Notes under the pieces: generated by a model | What the model was told of the DNA's origin: nothing | Databases searched by the model: none | Seen by the model: only the letters and a program-made list of their open reading frames with translations | Assembly: GCA_000181795.3 (NCBI GenBank) | Contig: CM012954.1 | Coordinates: 9,123,300 to 9,187,299 of the forward strand | Direction of reading: 5' to 3' | DNA length: 64,000 nucleotides | Source: Trichinella spiralis | Taxonomy: Eukaryota; Nematoda; Enoplea; Trichinellida; Trichinellidae | Translations under genes and position numbers: made by a program | Shown: positions 1 to 15,700 of the stretch, piece by piece | How the letters are laid out: the number at the start of each line of letters is the position of its first letter | How positions within the stretch are numbered: the first letter of the stretch is position 1

Positions 1-71
1 TCTGATAATTTTGTTTCGTGACCGATTTTTTTCATTTTTGTAGTTTCTGATTTCAGTTCTGACGCTGAAAT

Positions 72-757
72 ATGGCTCAGCGCATAGCCACATCTGTGGG
101 TGTTCTTAGCTTGCGCCATCAACCCGTTAATCGATCGTTGATGTCCATCAAAAAGTAATCATTTCCTATCGTTTCATGAAGTTAAGCTTTTCATAGCCAA
201 GCATGCCCTTGAAATACTTGCAATTATTTGCTTATTCCGCTTTTTACACTGTAAATGCTGCAGTGGCGGTGTCATGAACAGTCTGCTGATAATATGCATT
301 CAAAGTGTCTTAACAGATAAAAGAAATATTGTTATAGTTTCGGTGGAGATTCACAATTGGGTCAAGCTGGTAGTGGAGAAGGAAAGGTAAATGAATTGCC
401 ATTTGGATCTGTATTTGTGTAAAACAATTTTATTACCAGGGTGGTGGCGGTGGAGGTACGGTTCGTAAAGCTGGTGGAGCCTTTGGTCGCCTGGAAGCTG
501 CTCGAGAAGAAGAGTACTTTTATAAAATGGTCAGCACCAGTCTATTTGCACATGCAAGCTCATTTGTTTTGAAAAATGAATGTTGAAAATGTGTTTAGCA
601 AAAGAAGCAACTTGAAGAACTGCGAAAAACATTGGACGAAGAAGTTGCTCATCATGAAAAGCACATTGCTATTCATCGGGAAGCTATAGAACGACACCGA
701 AGAAAGATTGCTGAAATAAAACACGAAGAAGCACAGTTTCCTGATGAAAAAAAGTGA
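72..757 (+). CDS. ATP5IF1: Mitochondrial ATP synthase (F1F0) inhibitor IF1
   Basis: Four coding exons: 72-154, 338-386, 440-529 and 599-757, all GT-AG and frame-consistent, giving about 126 residues. The first ~25 residues (MAQRIATSVGVLSLRHQP...) are basic and free of acidic residues, as in a matrix-targeting presequence. A glycine-rich segment (GGGGGG) follows, then the family core GGAFGRLEAAREEEYFYK and a long charged helix containing DEEVAHHEKHIAIHRE. IF1 binds the F1 catalytic head and blocks ATP hydrolysis when matrix pH falls. The histidine-rich stretch corresponds to the family's pH-sensing and coiled-coil dimer region. Length is close to animal IF1 proteins (about 105-110 residues). 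An AATAAA lies at 838-843. The presequence argues for the mitochondrial form rather than a cytosolic paralogue. The first exon is complete, but the promoter is cut by the window edge. Confidence 0.93.
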
Positions 758-1613
758 TAAATTTATATTAAAAGATCCATCTATATGTACACTGGAAAGT
801 AAATTTTAACACAGGCATAGTGTATTTAATATTTATCAATAAATGAACAATGAATGTGGTTATAGAAGTCTTAATGGTTATTTTCAGCGCAACTAACGTA
901 ATTGAAATTGTTAAATTGCATAAGTGAAAGTTATTAAATTTGTAAAAACTGCTTATTTGTAAAATATTTGTAAAAATTAGTAAGTAAAATTTACAACTGG
1001 AGTAAGTTGCAAAAACACATCGAAACAAAAAACATGCAAGTAACAATTGCCCAAATACATGTTTGAAACGCTCATAAATACGCTACATATTAATTTATAT
1101 GTTTTTTGTAATAAATAACAAATCACTGAATGTCTTTTTAATGTAATTACTTTGTAAAAATATCACAAAATTATAATTGTACTAGATTTTCTTTTAACAC
1201 TCTACAGTAATCACACATTTCGACGCGCATGAATTTTGAACTCTTTTCTCAAAGACTTGTCAAGGACAAGGTCAGTGCCAAAACTCGAATAAATTTTAAT
1301 TTATACATCGTTTTTTAAATTCATTTTCCAGCTTTAAATTCACTTCAGTAAGAAGCTTAATTCACAAATCAATAAAGCGACGATATTAAGAAAAACTTCG
1401 CGACTGTTGTTTCAAAGTAGCAAAATAGGCAAAAACCATCCGATTTCGAGTAAAACTAAGCACAACACGAAGCAGAAAGTTATTTTAAACCATATATCAG
1501 TGTAGAATTTTTCTTTCTTTTCCTAACTTATATTAACAAAAAATTGACAGCATTGTTTTTACTTGTCTTCACAGATTTTCAAATAGAAACGTGCAGAAGA
1601 TCATTTGTTTAAC
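758..1613. other. Intergenic spacer between IF1 and helicase genes
   Basis: AT-rich sequence with candidate poly(A) signals for the upstream gene at 838-843 and 1110-1115. A pyrimidine-rich AG (cttcacag) at about 1567-1574 lies 40 bp before the helicase start codon. It could be a 5'UTR intron acceptor or a trans-splice site. Nothing else is supported here. Confidence 0.5.
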
Positions 1614-3926
<2,313 letters not shown>

Positions 3927-4362
3927 ATAAATTGAATTCATGAATTGTGTTTGCTGCAACCGTTTTGAATACATACCTTTATAATGTAGAACTTTCCTAT
4001 ATTTATGTAAAATATAAAAAACAAAACCTCCTTCTTGAAGATAAAAAAGATTAATTATCAGTAACGTTGGCCAATTGCAAAACAAAAAACGTTTTAAAGC
4101 TTCTTCGGTTAGTTCCAGTTCAGCCTTATTGTCTTTTGAGCTTTTCATTCTCAACAGAATACGATGCAGAAGTATGCCTAGTCGGAAGTATCAATACAGG
4201 CCGATGAGATATTCCGGATAAATGCTAAGAATTTGAAACAAAAATTCAACATTAAAGTTAACAATATTGTACGTCAACTGCAAACTGTCCACGCAAACGC
4301 ATTAATGAACGCAAAATAAAGAAACGTACATACCAAATACCACCACCAACAACAAACAACAA

Positions 4363-5036
4363 CTAGAGAGCATTAGTCAGCTGAAAATGAAATTGTCATA
4401 AATGCATCATTATGTGCAAGCAGTATGATAAACGTTCGTCGTCCAAAACTCATTTTTCAATAATATATGAACAAATGCTTCGAATGTGTTGGCTCATTAT
4501 TTTCATGTTGAAAAATTAAAAATTGAATGAAAATCTGCGAATGAAAAATTAACAAAAATCCACGCCACCATTAGAGAAATTTTGCAGTTTACAGTTCGTG
4601 AGAATGTGAATAGATGAATTACGTGCATGCAATCTCCGCTTATCTTTTCACGATCAAATATTGAAAATTTTCAGATGTATTTGATAAAGTTAGCGATCAT
4701 GTAATAAAAAAAAGGAACTTGTAAACGGACAAACAAATAAACAAACAAACAAACAAACAAAGAAGAAACAATCCTACCTGCCGATCAGCTTGTGTGGCGG
4801 GTGATTCCAATTTGACAGCTAAATAAAATATCATTGCCAGCATGATCAAAATTCTGCAACAAATTGAATCAGTTGATTTGAAATTCAAATAATTCTTTAG
4901 TCGTATACATCAACAAAGCGACAACGAATGCTTTATTCAAGCCGAATCCATTCAAAACATCAAGAAACATATTTTTACACAAACAACAGCTCACTTCCGT
5001 ACAAGGGGAAACGCCTCCGCCGTAAGGTTGACTGAC
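4363..5036 (-). CDS. Small single-pass membrane protein (3' exons), unidentified
   Basis: Three minus-strand exons fit together in frame: 5036-4909, 4853-4778 and 4380-4363. Acceptors are tactgtacag, ttgttgcag and cattttcag; donors are gtatac and gtagga. The joined frame has a Cys-rich stretch (PCTEVSCCLC), then a strongly hydrophobic segment (KAFVVALLIILIMLAMIFYL) and a short polar tail ending RQLTNAL and TAG. One transmembrane helix close to the C terminus is clear. I do not recognise the family. The 5' end is unresolved: the first exon is open upstream to its acceptor, and the first in-frame ATG gives only about 50 residues, so either more exons lie upstream or the transcript is trans-spliced. 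It is convergent with the helicase gene (437 bp apart). The agreement of three splice-site pairs with one frame is the main evidence. Confidence 0.5.
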
Positions 5037-5332
5037 CTGTACAGTAAATTAAATATATTCAAGTTCAAATCAATTAATGACTACAGAAGTTTGATACGTT
5101 AATTTATTTATGCATTATCATCATCAAATAAAAATACATTCACTGCAAATAATAAATAATAAACTTTTTTTTCTTTTTTTATTAAAATGAAATACACCCG
5201 CCGAAAATAATTAGCAACTTTAATTGTGTTTTTCTTATTGGTTTCTTATTACTGTTCAATTGCACTCAAGTGATAAATAACAACGACCTTTCAAAATGGA
5301 AAAAAAAAACATTTCGAATTACCGTAAAAACA

Positions 5333-5350
5333 GTGTGTGTGTGTGTGTGT
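5333..5350. repeat. (GT)9 microsatellite
   Basis: Perfect GT dinucleotide tract, continued by imperfect GT-rich sequence to about 5390. Confidence 0.95.
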
Positions 5351-5562
5351 GACCATGTGTGCGTATGTGGAGTGTGTGTATGTGTGTGCCTGCATTATAA
5401 ATATAGTTCAAAATGGAAAGCACTGTTCTTTCGTATGACCAATGCATAAAAATTTACATTTACCTAAGAAAAAAAAAAACTCATTTTCAGCATTATTAGT
5501 TCAGTACGACAATGGTGAAACAACAGATGAAAAATAACAAATTGACAAGCGTTTTTTCAACC

Positions 5563-5568
5563 TTTATT
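5563..5568 (-). terminator. Candidate dve-1 polyadenylation signal
   Basis: AATAAA on the minus strand, about 1.17 kb past the dve-1 stop codon, at the end of a locally GC-rich patch. Assignment to dve-1 is inferred from strand and order only. Confidence 0.3.
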
Positions 5569-6035
5569 CCGTCCAGTATCGCGGCATACAAGCGACAGCA
5601 AAGCGCCGCCGTCTACCAACGGCTGCTTTGCGTTGAAGAGAAAAATTCTGGGAACCATCAGTTGAATGAGTGAAAATTATCATATCGATTGAGGACCCCT
5701 TTATGGTTGCTTTCACAGTGGTGTGCAAAAATGTCAAAATTGAAAGAAAGTAAGAAAAAAGCCATCGTTCAAAAGTTTCTCGCTTCTGGTCTCTTGAAGA
5801 GATGAAATGATTGAATGAAAATTTCACGCGAATGAAAAAATACAACGAAAATGAAAAATAAAAACTGAAAAAATAATGGTAAAACAAAAACAATCGAACA
5901 AGCAAAACCACACCCGGCGAGACAGGGAGTTTTCAGCTGGTTCGATGAGATAAATGCAAGGCAAAAACGGTATGTCAAATAATAGCTCGGCCGCACAGCA
6001 ATCAATCTTCCTCAAAAAAATGCAAATTGCAAAAG

Positions 6036-6100
6036 TATATATATATATATATATACGTGTGGTGTGTGTGTGTGTGTGTATGCGTGTCTGAGTGCGTGTG
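6036..6100. repeat. (TA)10 followed by GT-rich compound repeat
   Basis: TA tract at 6036-6055 passing directly into GT-rich sequence. Confidence 0.95.
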
Positions 6101-6292
6101 CAAGAAGATGGTAATGTGTTGGGTTTTCGTGTTTGTTTATAGGTAGATGATGTGCATAAATAAATGAATGTGCATGTGCATGTGCTGCAGCAGCAGCAGC
6201 AGGTGAGCTGCGTGCATCAGGGGTATGCTGAGGAACGTGTTCTGTGTTTCATTTGGGTGAACAAGAAAGAACACACAGGCACGTCCGAGCCT

Positions 6293-6312
6293 GGATGGAT
6301 GGATGGATGGAT
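6293..6312. repeat. (GGAT)5
   Basis: Perfect tetranucleotide tract. Confidence 0.95.
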
Positions 6313-6618
6313 GTGCGCCTTTCATAAAAATAAATAAATATGCAAAAAAGTGGAAAAAAGACAAAGAAAACCAAACGAATAAAGCAAAGCAATCGAAAGA
6401 AATCGAAGAAAAAGTGAAAAAAATTGATGATGATAAGAGCAAAATTTTCGTTTTTTATAGCAAAATAAAAAATAATAATGAAATTAGAAAAAAGAGCGGA
6501 AGAAGTTGTAGATAATTAATAAGACGAATCAGTTTTGTAGGCAAAAAAAAGAAAACAATTGTTTTAAATAAACAAATAAATGCTGCTAAAAGAAACTGAT
6601 GTAGCGCGCAGAAGCTGA

Positions 6619-6658
6619 ATGAGGAGAGCGAGAGAGAGGGAGAGAGAGAGAGAGAGAA
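6619..6658. repeat. GA-rich microsatellite
   Basis: Near-perfect GA tract just beyond the dve-1 stop codon, in its probable 3'UTR. Confidence 0.9.
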
Positions 6659-6739
6659 AAGAAGTAAAAAGTGAGAAAAGAAAAGATCCGTGATCAAAAT
6701 GGATAAATGGATGAATCAAGCAATCAATATTTTGGTGGA

Positions 6740-9700
6740 TCAATTGTTGGCCGCCTGCGCCGCTTGTTCGCCTTTTCCCGATACAGAAGCGGGTGTGGCG
6801 TTGGCGTTGGTTCCGCTGTCGACCACTTTGATGGTGCCGACCAAATTGCGCTTGAATTTGGCACGACGATTTTTGAACCAAATTTTCACATTGTGCGATG
6901 ACACTGGGGGATAAGTCTGCCGGTAGGGCATCACGTTCAACATTTCAGTAAATTGGTCAACTTGCACCCAGCTAGGGTGTGGATTTTCCTCGAACCAACG
7001 TTCCAACATGGGCAACTCGGTCAACGGGTCGAACATCAGCCTGGTTCGGTTGGCGCTGATGTTGAACAACGGCGACGTGGTGGAAGTGGAACCGCCCGAG
7101 CCGGACCCGGCGGTTGTACCGCCGTTTTCTGTGGCGCCGGTGGCAAGCAACGTCGGCGAGCCGATGTCGCCGGCGCTCTGGCAGCCGGCCAGAGTCTGAC
7201 CAAAATAAAGCGCCTGCTGGTCCGCATCCGGATCGTCTTTGACATTGACAGACATGTCGCCGGAAGTTCTGGAACTCGCCGACGGACTCTGTCCGTTGCT
7301 GTGGTCGCTGCCCGCTTGTTGCGCTTGCGGTGACGACGCGGAACCGCCTGCCGTGGCCACGCCCACGTCGCCGGCACTGTCCAAATCCAAGTCGGCCAGC
7401 ACCGGCGCCACCGAACTGCCGATCTCCGCAACGGCGCCCAGGCTGTTGGCAGAAATCGACGGAGGCGAGCCGACGCCGCAGCAACCGGCGCCGGTACTGC
7501 TGTTCAACGTCAACGTCGAGGACGATGTCGACGACGACGATGCTGCTGCTGCTGCTGCTGCACTGGGCTGTCGCCGACCACCGGTCACGGTCCTGCTGCT
7601 GCCACCGCTGGACAATGGCCAAGAGTCGCCTTGTTCCATTGGTTCCTGGCCGCCTCGGGTCGGCTGACCGTCGAAACGTCGATTCGGCCAAGAACGATTG
7701 CGCATTGTGGCCCGTGCGTTGATGAACCAATTGCAAATCTGCTGGTAAGTGATCTTGCTGCTGTGCTTCCTGTAGCTGGAGTTGTTCATCAGAGTCATGT
7801 ATTGGAGCAATTTTTGACGAGTAGGATTCGGCGTCTCGCGGAACCAGCGCTCCAATTTCGGAATCTCCAACGTCGGGTTGAATCGACTTGAACAATGACC
7901 AATTCCCGACTTGCCCACACCCGTACTGCCATTGTCACCGTTACTTTGCGACGTCGACGACGACGGCCACTGGGACTGCAAACTGCTGCTCATTTTGGTC
8001 TTGCTCAACTGCTCCAACCACACGTTGAACAGATGCATCAGCTGCGCGTCCACAGCCGGGGGTCCGTCTCCTTGCACCAAATTTGTCACCAATCCCTAAA
8101 TTTTCAACCAAAAAACTTCATTCTGTACGTCGCGTTCGTCAAATTAACATTGAAATTACCAAAGTATAATAATACCTTTTACTCACATTCAAACCGTATA
8201 ACATTTACCGTATAACAAAAGAAATGCAAGTTATTAAAATTACAAAAAGAAAAAAAAACATTTAACACTTTTCCGCTGAACTTTCAACATCAATTTTAAT
8301 ACTTTTAACAATTGAACAATAAATTGACATAAAACAATTCGTTTGACTTCGTCGAACCAAAAAATATCAAGTGAAGTAAAATGAAATAAAATCTGTCCTT
8401 TTCGTCGAAATTATTTCAATAAAGCAATGTCAAATGAAAATTATTCCGAATACAAAAAATCATAAAACAAATCAACTTCGCCTGTGTATATAGTTTTGTT
8501 TTATCATTGTTGAAACCTGTTGAAAATTTCAGACGTGATTCAGATTGATAATTAAGTGTTGAACAACAATATCAAAAGTGATGGAAAATTGAAAAAAGAA
8601 AAAGAAAATGAAGATGAAAAGCAAAATATCCGTAATATGCTAAATCTAAATGAGCACCGAGATGAAGAACTACTACTACTACTACTACTACGACTACGAC
8701 TACGACGACGACTACTACTACTGATCGATAATTCAATTCTCTGAGAAGAAAGATTAAACGGAAGGTGCAAATCCTAACTAAATAAAGCTAATATTGTCGA
8801 AAGCATGAATTGTGTGAAAAATTGCTAATAGCAGATGTTTATTATAAATAACAAAGTTGATTGAAACGAGGTGACAAGAAATGAAAGCTCACCTTAAGTT
8901 GAGGCAGATGGATATCGTTCCCAATTTGAGGTAGTTTCTGCCAGATGGTCTGAAGCAAACGATCTTTCATATCACGTAAGCAATCGCTGACTGCGTGATC
9001 GGATCTGAATGAAGAGGACATTTTTCAAAAAAAAAACAAAAAAGAAAAACATGCAATCAACAAAATAAAAACATATTTCACAAAATTATAGCAACAGAGA
9101 TTATTTCTTTATTTTTTCCTTTTGCAAGTGAACATGCTTGCTTTTGATGACGACGATGATGCTAAAAGTGTGTGATTTATCTATTCGCCAGTCGTCTGAA
9201 CGAGCATTAATCACCGACTGACATTCCAGAGGATATTTTGAAATGAAAACAACAAACGAAAATACATACTGTTTGGTGATGATGCGTAAGGTCAGGTGAT
9301 TGCTGATATCTTTCAGCAAATTCTCCACTTCAACATCAGGATCGTCAGTTAGCTCTTCAAACGACAACGGTTTCCAGTTTTTCACTTGAATTGTACCTTT
9401 AAAAAAGGAATATATATATGATTAAATACTTCCAAAATAATATAATACAATACAAATTGCATTGAATTCAGAACAAAATAACTTATCAAAACAAAAATGT
9501 TTATCTTGTTTATCTATTATTGTTATTATTATACCAGTAGGTTTGCATTTGCCAATTACTTACTGATTGTATATTTTAAGGCAATCAAATTCGCCCACAA
9601 TCAGAAAGTTATCACTTTTGTAAACTTATGCAACGATTCGATTAAATAATCGTTATCATGAAATGTCTTATTGAACAAGGGAAAAAATGTTGATCATCAA

Positions 9701-12700
9701 CTAACTTGGTGATGTATGACAATAATGTTCGTCCGAAAATGCACAGCTATGTGCAATTGCAAACGAACAATTCGTCTTGTGCCTATCAAAAATCTGTCAT
9801 ATAACTAGGTGAAAAGCAACAGAACAATGGGCGGTGCATGACGATAACACACGCAACGGATATTTTGCGTAGTCAAGCATAAACAATCTTTTATGGTCAC
9901 TTATAACAAACAATATGTCAACTGCAACATAAAAATAATCATAAACAACAAATTGAATTTGAACAAATTTTCCATTAAAGAAGCAAACTTTTGCTCAAAA
10001 CATATCATTATTGTTAGTAGTAGTAGTAGTAGCAACAAATACCAGTAGTATGCATAAAAAAATAAATTACAATTTTAACAAATTAATTACAAATTTCTAT
10101 TATTAAAATTAATATTACAAATTACAAGAAAAAAAGAAAAGCAAGTTTTGAACAAACTAAGCTAACGATGAAAGCAACAGTGGAAAAGTCAAATAGAAGA
10201 AACAACTAGACTAGAAAGCGTTGAGATGAAAAAAATCCGTTTGGTTACACGTTGCTCAACAAACAACATACGAAGATCTCCAAAGTCAGGATCGGATTAG
10301 CTGAATTCAGATTCACTGAAATAATCATCATCAACATTTACTCATGGTTGGTTGGTTCACTTCTGCACAATTCAAAAGTACATTTATCAATGGGCCATTC
10401 ATCCTGCTTGAGCTTGTATATGAAGTAAAAAAAGCACGCGCTTGGATTGTATTTGTGTTGTAATAGATTTTTTTTCCACAAAATGACTGGAATAAAGCAG
10501 CGTAAAATGTGCATTCAACAATATTGCACAATTAATTGTTCAAGTCGACTATTTTGCAAATGCAAATGCAACCTTATTTTATCATTATGAATTACAATAT
10601 TATCCATGAACTAAGTAACCTTTCAAGCAGAAATTATTTCGTTGCTACCAAGTAATTGTTATGCAATGGAGAAGAATTATTAAACCGTCGTTTATCCATT
10701 AGGTAATTTATTTTTTTAATTATTTTTCTGTTGGATAATTTTATTCACCATCATCGTTGTTCTGGGCTTGCCTACTTTACTATTATTCCAGTTGTTTGTT
10801 TGTTGCTAAGTTTGCAGTTTTAGTTTGTTTGCTGCTACGCTTTTCCGAAAAACAGCAGCAATAAGATACGTAGTAGCTGTTGTGCACGGAAAAAGCAACA
10901 ATGACAAGGATGCCCAATTGTTGGTTTGTGAAAAATATTGAAAAATTGAATCCGTCAGGATCGGCTCTTTCGAGCCTGAACAAGGGTCATCCGTCTTCAA
11001 CGGCGCGTGAAGAATTCAAGATCCATCCGCTTGAAACCGCCGAATCCCGTTCCACTCTTCCAACACGCAGACGTGCAGACACGACACGCAACGCACAACA
11101 GCCAACAAGACCGACCGATGCTGATCAGTCATCTTTGATAAAGATGCACACGCTGGATCTACCTACCTACCTACCTACCTACCAACCACCTCTTCTTCTT
11201 CTTCTAAAACTTGCCTCTCATTTTTATTCTTCCCTCTCTTTCAAATAAAACAAACCCTCTCTGCTTGTCTGATTTCTTGCTCGCTTGCTTGTTGTCAATG
11301 ACGCATGCAAGACAACACAACAGACCTGACTACACAGATTTCATATTTTATTCACTCACTCACTCACTACTCGTAATAATTTCACCCAACACACTAAATC
11401 AACAGCAACAACAAACAACAAGCTAATCACCAACCGACTAAATTATTATGAACACAGTCAGCCAGCTTATACTTTTTTTGACCAGATTTTGAAAAAAAAT
11501 GCAAATTAAAAACAGTTATTTGCAAATTACTGATAATTAAGTGATCATCAATATTAAATATGAACGAAAATTTAAAAAAACACAGAATAATGAATAAATT
11601 TCAATTTCTTGTAAAATACTTCATCAATTATCATTTAAGAGTAATATATATAAGACGGAAAGAAAAGAACATACTGTAGATTTTTCAGAACCATAAAAAT
11701 GATAAAAAGAAAAGAACCTTGATCTAGTGTGCTTGTCGTCCTTCGACGGATCGTCCGTCGTAAAAATGCCGTCGGTCGGCATTTCAAAGTTGGCCAATTA
11801 GCCGGTCACAGGGTAAAGCTATTGAAAAGAACAACAATTCATTCTGTGTCAAGGCAAAATATACACGCCAGGCTACATAATACAATCGCTGCTTGCTTCA
11901 CAGATAAATATATGAATAGACAGAAATAAAGCAAAATATGCATACATACAAAGTGTTACTTCTTCGGTCAATTTGAAAAACATTTCCTCGTACGTTTCAA
12001 TTCAAGCTACTGCATACAAAACAACCAAAGAAAGCAGAAATGCAAAAGCCTACCTCTCATACATATATAAACTTATATGGAAAAACAATGGCCAATTTTC
12101 AGCCTAGCCTTAGTTTTTTCTTCCATTATTATATTTATATGAAAAACAATCTATAAAATCAAAAACTTCAACTGATTCATATTTTTAGTCTAGTAAAATG
12201 CTATGCGAGATTTTTGGTTCTTTTTTCTTTTTTAAATTTTTGCTCTCCCAGTTGGAAATTGAAATGTTGGAATAGTTTTGTCGAGCATTGAACATCGATC
12301 TCTAATCTGGGCTAACGGCAAGCACGACCAAAGCGTAAGCTGGCCTTTTGGCAGCAGTCGGCTTTGTGTAATTATTATTATTATAAAGCGTAGTAGCGTG
12401 CCAAGCACGAAAGCACCACTACTATACTAGCCAGACCGACGAAAACCCGATACGCCAAAGCTGACGAAACGGGATCTGCAAATAAAAGAAATGCAAAAAA
12501 TATACCCCACACACTGATGATGAATGGTAGTAGTAGTAGTAGTAGTAGTAGGGTAGAATCATCTGTCTCTGCATCAAATTTATGGATGGGCTTTTTGAAT
12601 TGTTGAACAAAGCCACCAATTCTCAAATGAACTAACAGCTAATACTGAATTTTTGTCACAACCAAAAAAAAGACACTAACGATAATAATAATAATAATAA

Positions 12701-15700
12701 TAAATATCTACCCCTTTCTGCGTAACGACACTTTTACAAATACTAAAAAGATCGATTTGAATAAATTTTCACTTTTTTCATGTGCCAATAAAAAAAACAA
12801 ATAATGAATTATTTTATAAGCTTGGTTGATTGTTTTTCATATTTTTTCTGATAAACAAGGAAGATTTTTTTCTAATTTTATGATCCAGGGCAGCAGGGAT
12901 GATGTATCAGTCAGTGGAAGAGATGGATAGATGTGTGCATGTGTGTGTGTGTGTGTGTGTTGATTGAACTAATAGAATGAAATTTTATTTATGAGCGTCA
13001 GCAATCCGACAATATAACGGATAATATATAAGCATTTTCATTCTTATTTTATCTTCTGGTTCATTAATTTTCTCTCGCTCTTTCTCTCTCCCTCTTTATC
13101 CATCTCCCCCTGTTATCCATTATCATTATCATTATCATCATCATCCTGTTCTCTTTCCTTTGCTTTTCTCGCTGAATAGGTGCTGAACCAAACAACCGAT
13201 AAACGCCACACGCTTGCACGCAAACGTTGCGCTTGTTTCCGGCCGCGGCTTCATTGTTGACGAGGCAGCATCACCAATCCGCCTGTCGTCGGTTGATTAT
13301 TTATGTCGACCAAAGGATCCTCTCTTTCTCCCCCTCTCCTCCTCTGCATTCGCTGCTGATCTATGAGGCAAGAACACGAAGAAAATGAGTGAGCTTTGCA
13401 CAGACTGACAGACGAAGCGGAATTGTGAATAGCCGACGGCGTAGTCAACAGCTGCGGATCGCAGATCATCCTCTTCATCAATGTCGTCAGTGGTTGCGAA
13501 TTTTTCCCAAATGCCGCAAAGGTAAAAAGGAAATGAAAAAGCGGAAAAAGCTAGCTGAACAACGCAAGCAAGCAAACAAGCACTGAACAATTTTCTTCTT
13601 CGTACGGTCGTCAAGTGTGTAATTTAATTTAAATGAAAAATACTTTCACTCAAATTTCAATATTCTTCGACATCGAATTCAAATATCAGAACTGCAGTAT
13701 CCTCGTTGAACTGCTGATAATCATCATCTTCTCGTTAGCCAAAGACTACTAGTACTAGGCATGCGTTAAACTTTCACCTCTATTTAAACATCATTAAACA
13801 AGCAAACATCACTGGAACAAGCTTTAAAAGCGTACATATACATACACGTGTATTTGCAGTGACCCTTAACAAACAAAAACACACCTGCACTCATCACAAC
13901 TGACAACTACCACATACTGCATCAAAGCATAATGTAATACATATGTTGTGCCTTTATGAGGATAAAAATGAAATTGCGACGAAAAAGCATATTTAATTAA
14001 TTTTCACTTTTGCAATTTATCCAACTTATCCAAAGTTGAATAAAGTTGACTGAGATCATTTTGCATACGAAGCTGTTTGTCAAAGCCTGACGCTCACACA
14101 AATTCCAAAACGGATAAGCATTGATATGCAAAACCTTCTCGTTGTTGTTGTTGTTCTTGAAGAAGAAGAAGAAGAAGAAAGAAATAAAAACAAGAATCTC
14201 ATATCAAGTAAAATCAAAAAATTAATTAACTTTCTCAGCTTAAATAAATCTTTCTTGAATGGAACATTCGGAACAGATATCACGTAAATAGGACGTAAGT
14301 ATGAATGGATGAGAATATTTTTCAAAAAAAAAAGATTTCAAATGGTATAGAATGTAATTTTTCCAACCATCCAACTGACTGTAAAATGGAATACATCATC
14401 AGATATGGTCATCATCACGTTTTCAAAGTATACACCAACTAATCGCCCACCGCAACAAAGTGATAAATTCGATACGGAATCGTTGGACAAGTTTGATTTG
14501 TCGTCAAGGCGGGTCGTCATTTGTTGATTGATAAGCACAAGAAAGATCAGTACAATAAATGCCCAAATAGTACCAAAAGGCAAATAGTTGAAATGATCAA
14601 ACGTATAAAATGAAAGATAAACGTTGACACAACATCAAAGTGATTTTCCATGCTAGAAATTGAACTACTTGTTTACTTTGCTGTTCAACAATACAATACG
14701 TTGTTAGTTTGAGTTTGAACATTTTCCATTTCTGTATAAAAGTGACAAAATCAAGCATCATCGAACAGCATACCATATATCCGCAGTAGAATACCCCTCT
14801 TGTTGCGTATTGAAGAAATTTGAATAATTCATCAAAAATTTTACACACAAATGAAAAAATTATTGTAAAATCACCACTTGTCATTCGATATTAAATTATT
14901 AGATCAAAATCAATTCGAATGTAAACAGTGAGCACGAAATTGTTCAGTAGATTGGTTGCTAATTACAAATTTTGCGTTTCCTATTCCACTTCTTAACTAT
15001 GTACAATGACGGATTTTACGAACTAGAAAAACAGGACGACGTAACTTTACAAGCGATTGCCCAGAAGAATAACAAGAAACTAGTCGCTAACGTATCATCA
15101 ACTAAACAAAAAGGTACAATTTGAAATATTTTAGCCGCTTAACGAAACGAGAATACTGAAAATGCAAATGGAAATTTCCCAAATGCATCACACACACACA
15201 ATATAGGTGATTATAGCATACGTACGATGTATATATTCAAATTAAAAAATAATTTTAAAAAATTTGTAAAAATTGTATATATATATATATAGTAATTTTT
15301 TATCTGCAAAGCTAATCTCAACCAACTACGCGAAAGGTTACACCTCTGATTCACGATGACGTAAAATATAATTAATGTAAAAGAACCATATTCCAAAACT
15401 GATCTTTTCAGTGAAACTTTGAAAAATAAAATATACAAATAATTAATTAATTTATTACATTTTCTTTAAAAAGAAAAAAAATTTTTTTTTGAAACTTTCA
15501 ATTCCAATATTCTGCTTAAATCAGAATTTCAAAATGAAGAAAACAAATTCATTTCGACGTAGTAACCCTGAGATGATTATCTATTTTTCGTGACGGAATG
15601 GAAAATTGAAAGAAGAGCATGGAAAAGAAAGCATGCAGAAAAGCGTCAAGATGGAAAATATAGAATGCTCAATTTGTGTATAATTAATAATTATTTTTTT

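Larger units (their letters stand above)
5037..6739. other. Non-coding stretch with probable dve-1 3'UTR and microsatellites
   Basis: Holds several simple repeats (GT, TA, CAG, GGAT and GA tracts) and no supported coding exon. The minus-strand trailer of dve-1 probably reaches AATAAA at 5568-5563, since no earlier canonical signal was noticed after the stop at 6740. Confidence 0.4.

Noticed and set aside
1215-1380. Short ATG frame with a donor-like gtcagt before the helicase gene
   Set aside because: The next acceptor leads straight to a stop codon; at most a 5'UTR intron or upstream ORF.
7008-7895. Long open frames on both strands opposite and alongside the last dve-1 exon
   Set aside because: They are shadows of the GC-rich dve-1 exon; only the minus frame with two homeodomains has family similarity.
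10783-11250. GC-richer patch with overlapping frames on both strands
   Set aside because: No family similarity, no consistent splice pair, and low-complexity CTAC and CTT tracts inflate the frame length.
13250-13620. Possible nested exon within the dve-1 intron
   Set aside because: Open on both strands with weak splice sites; no frame stands out.
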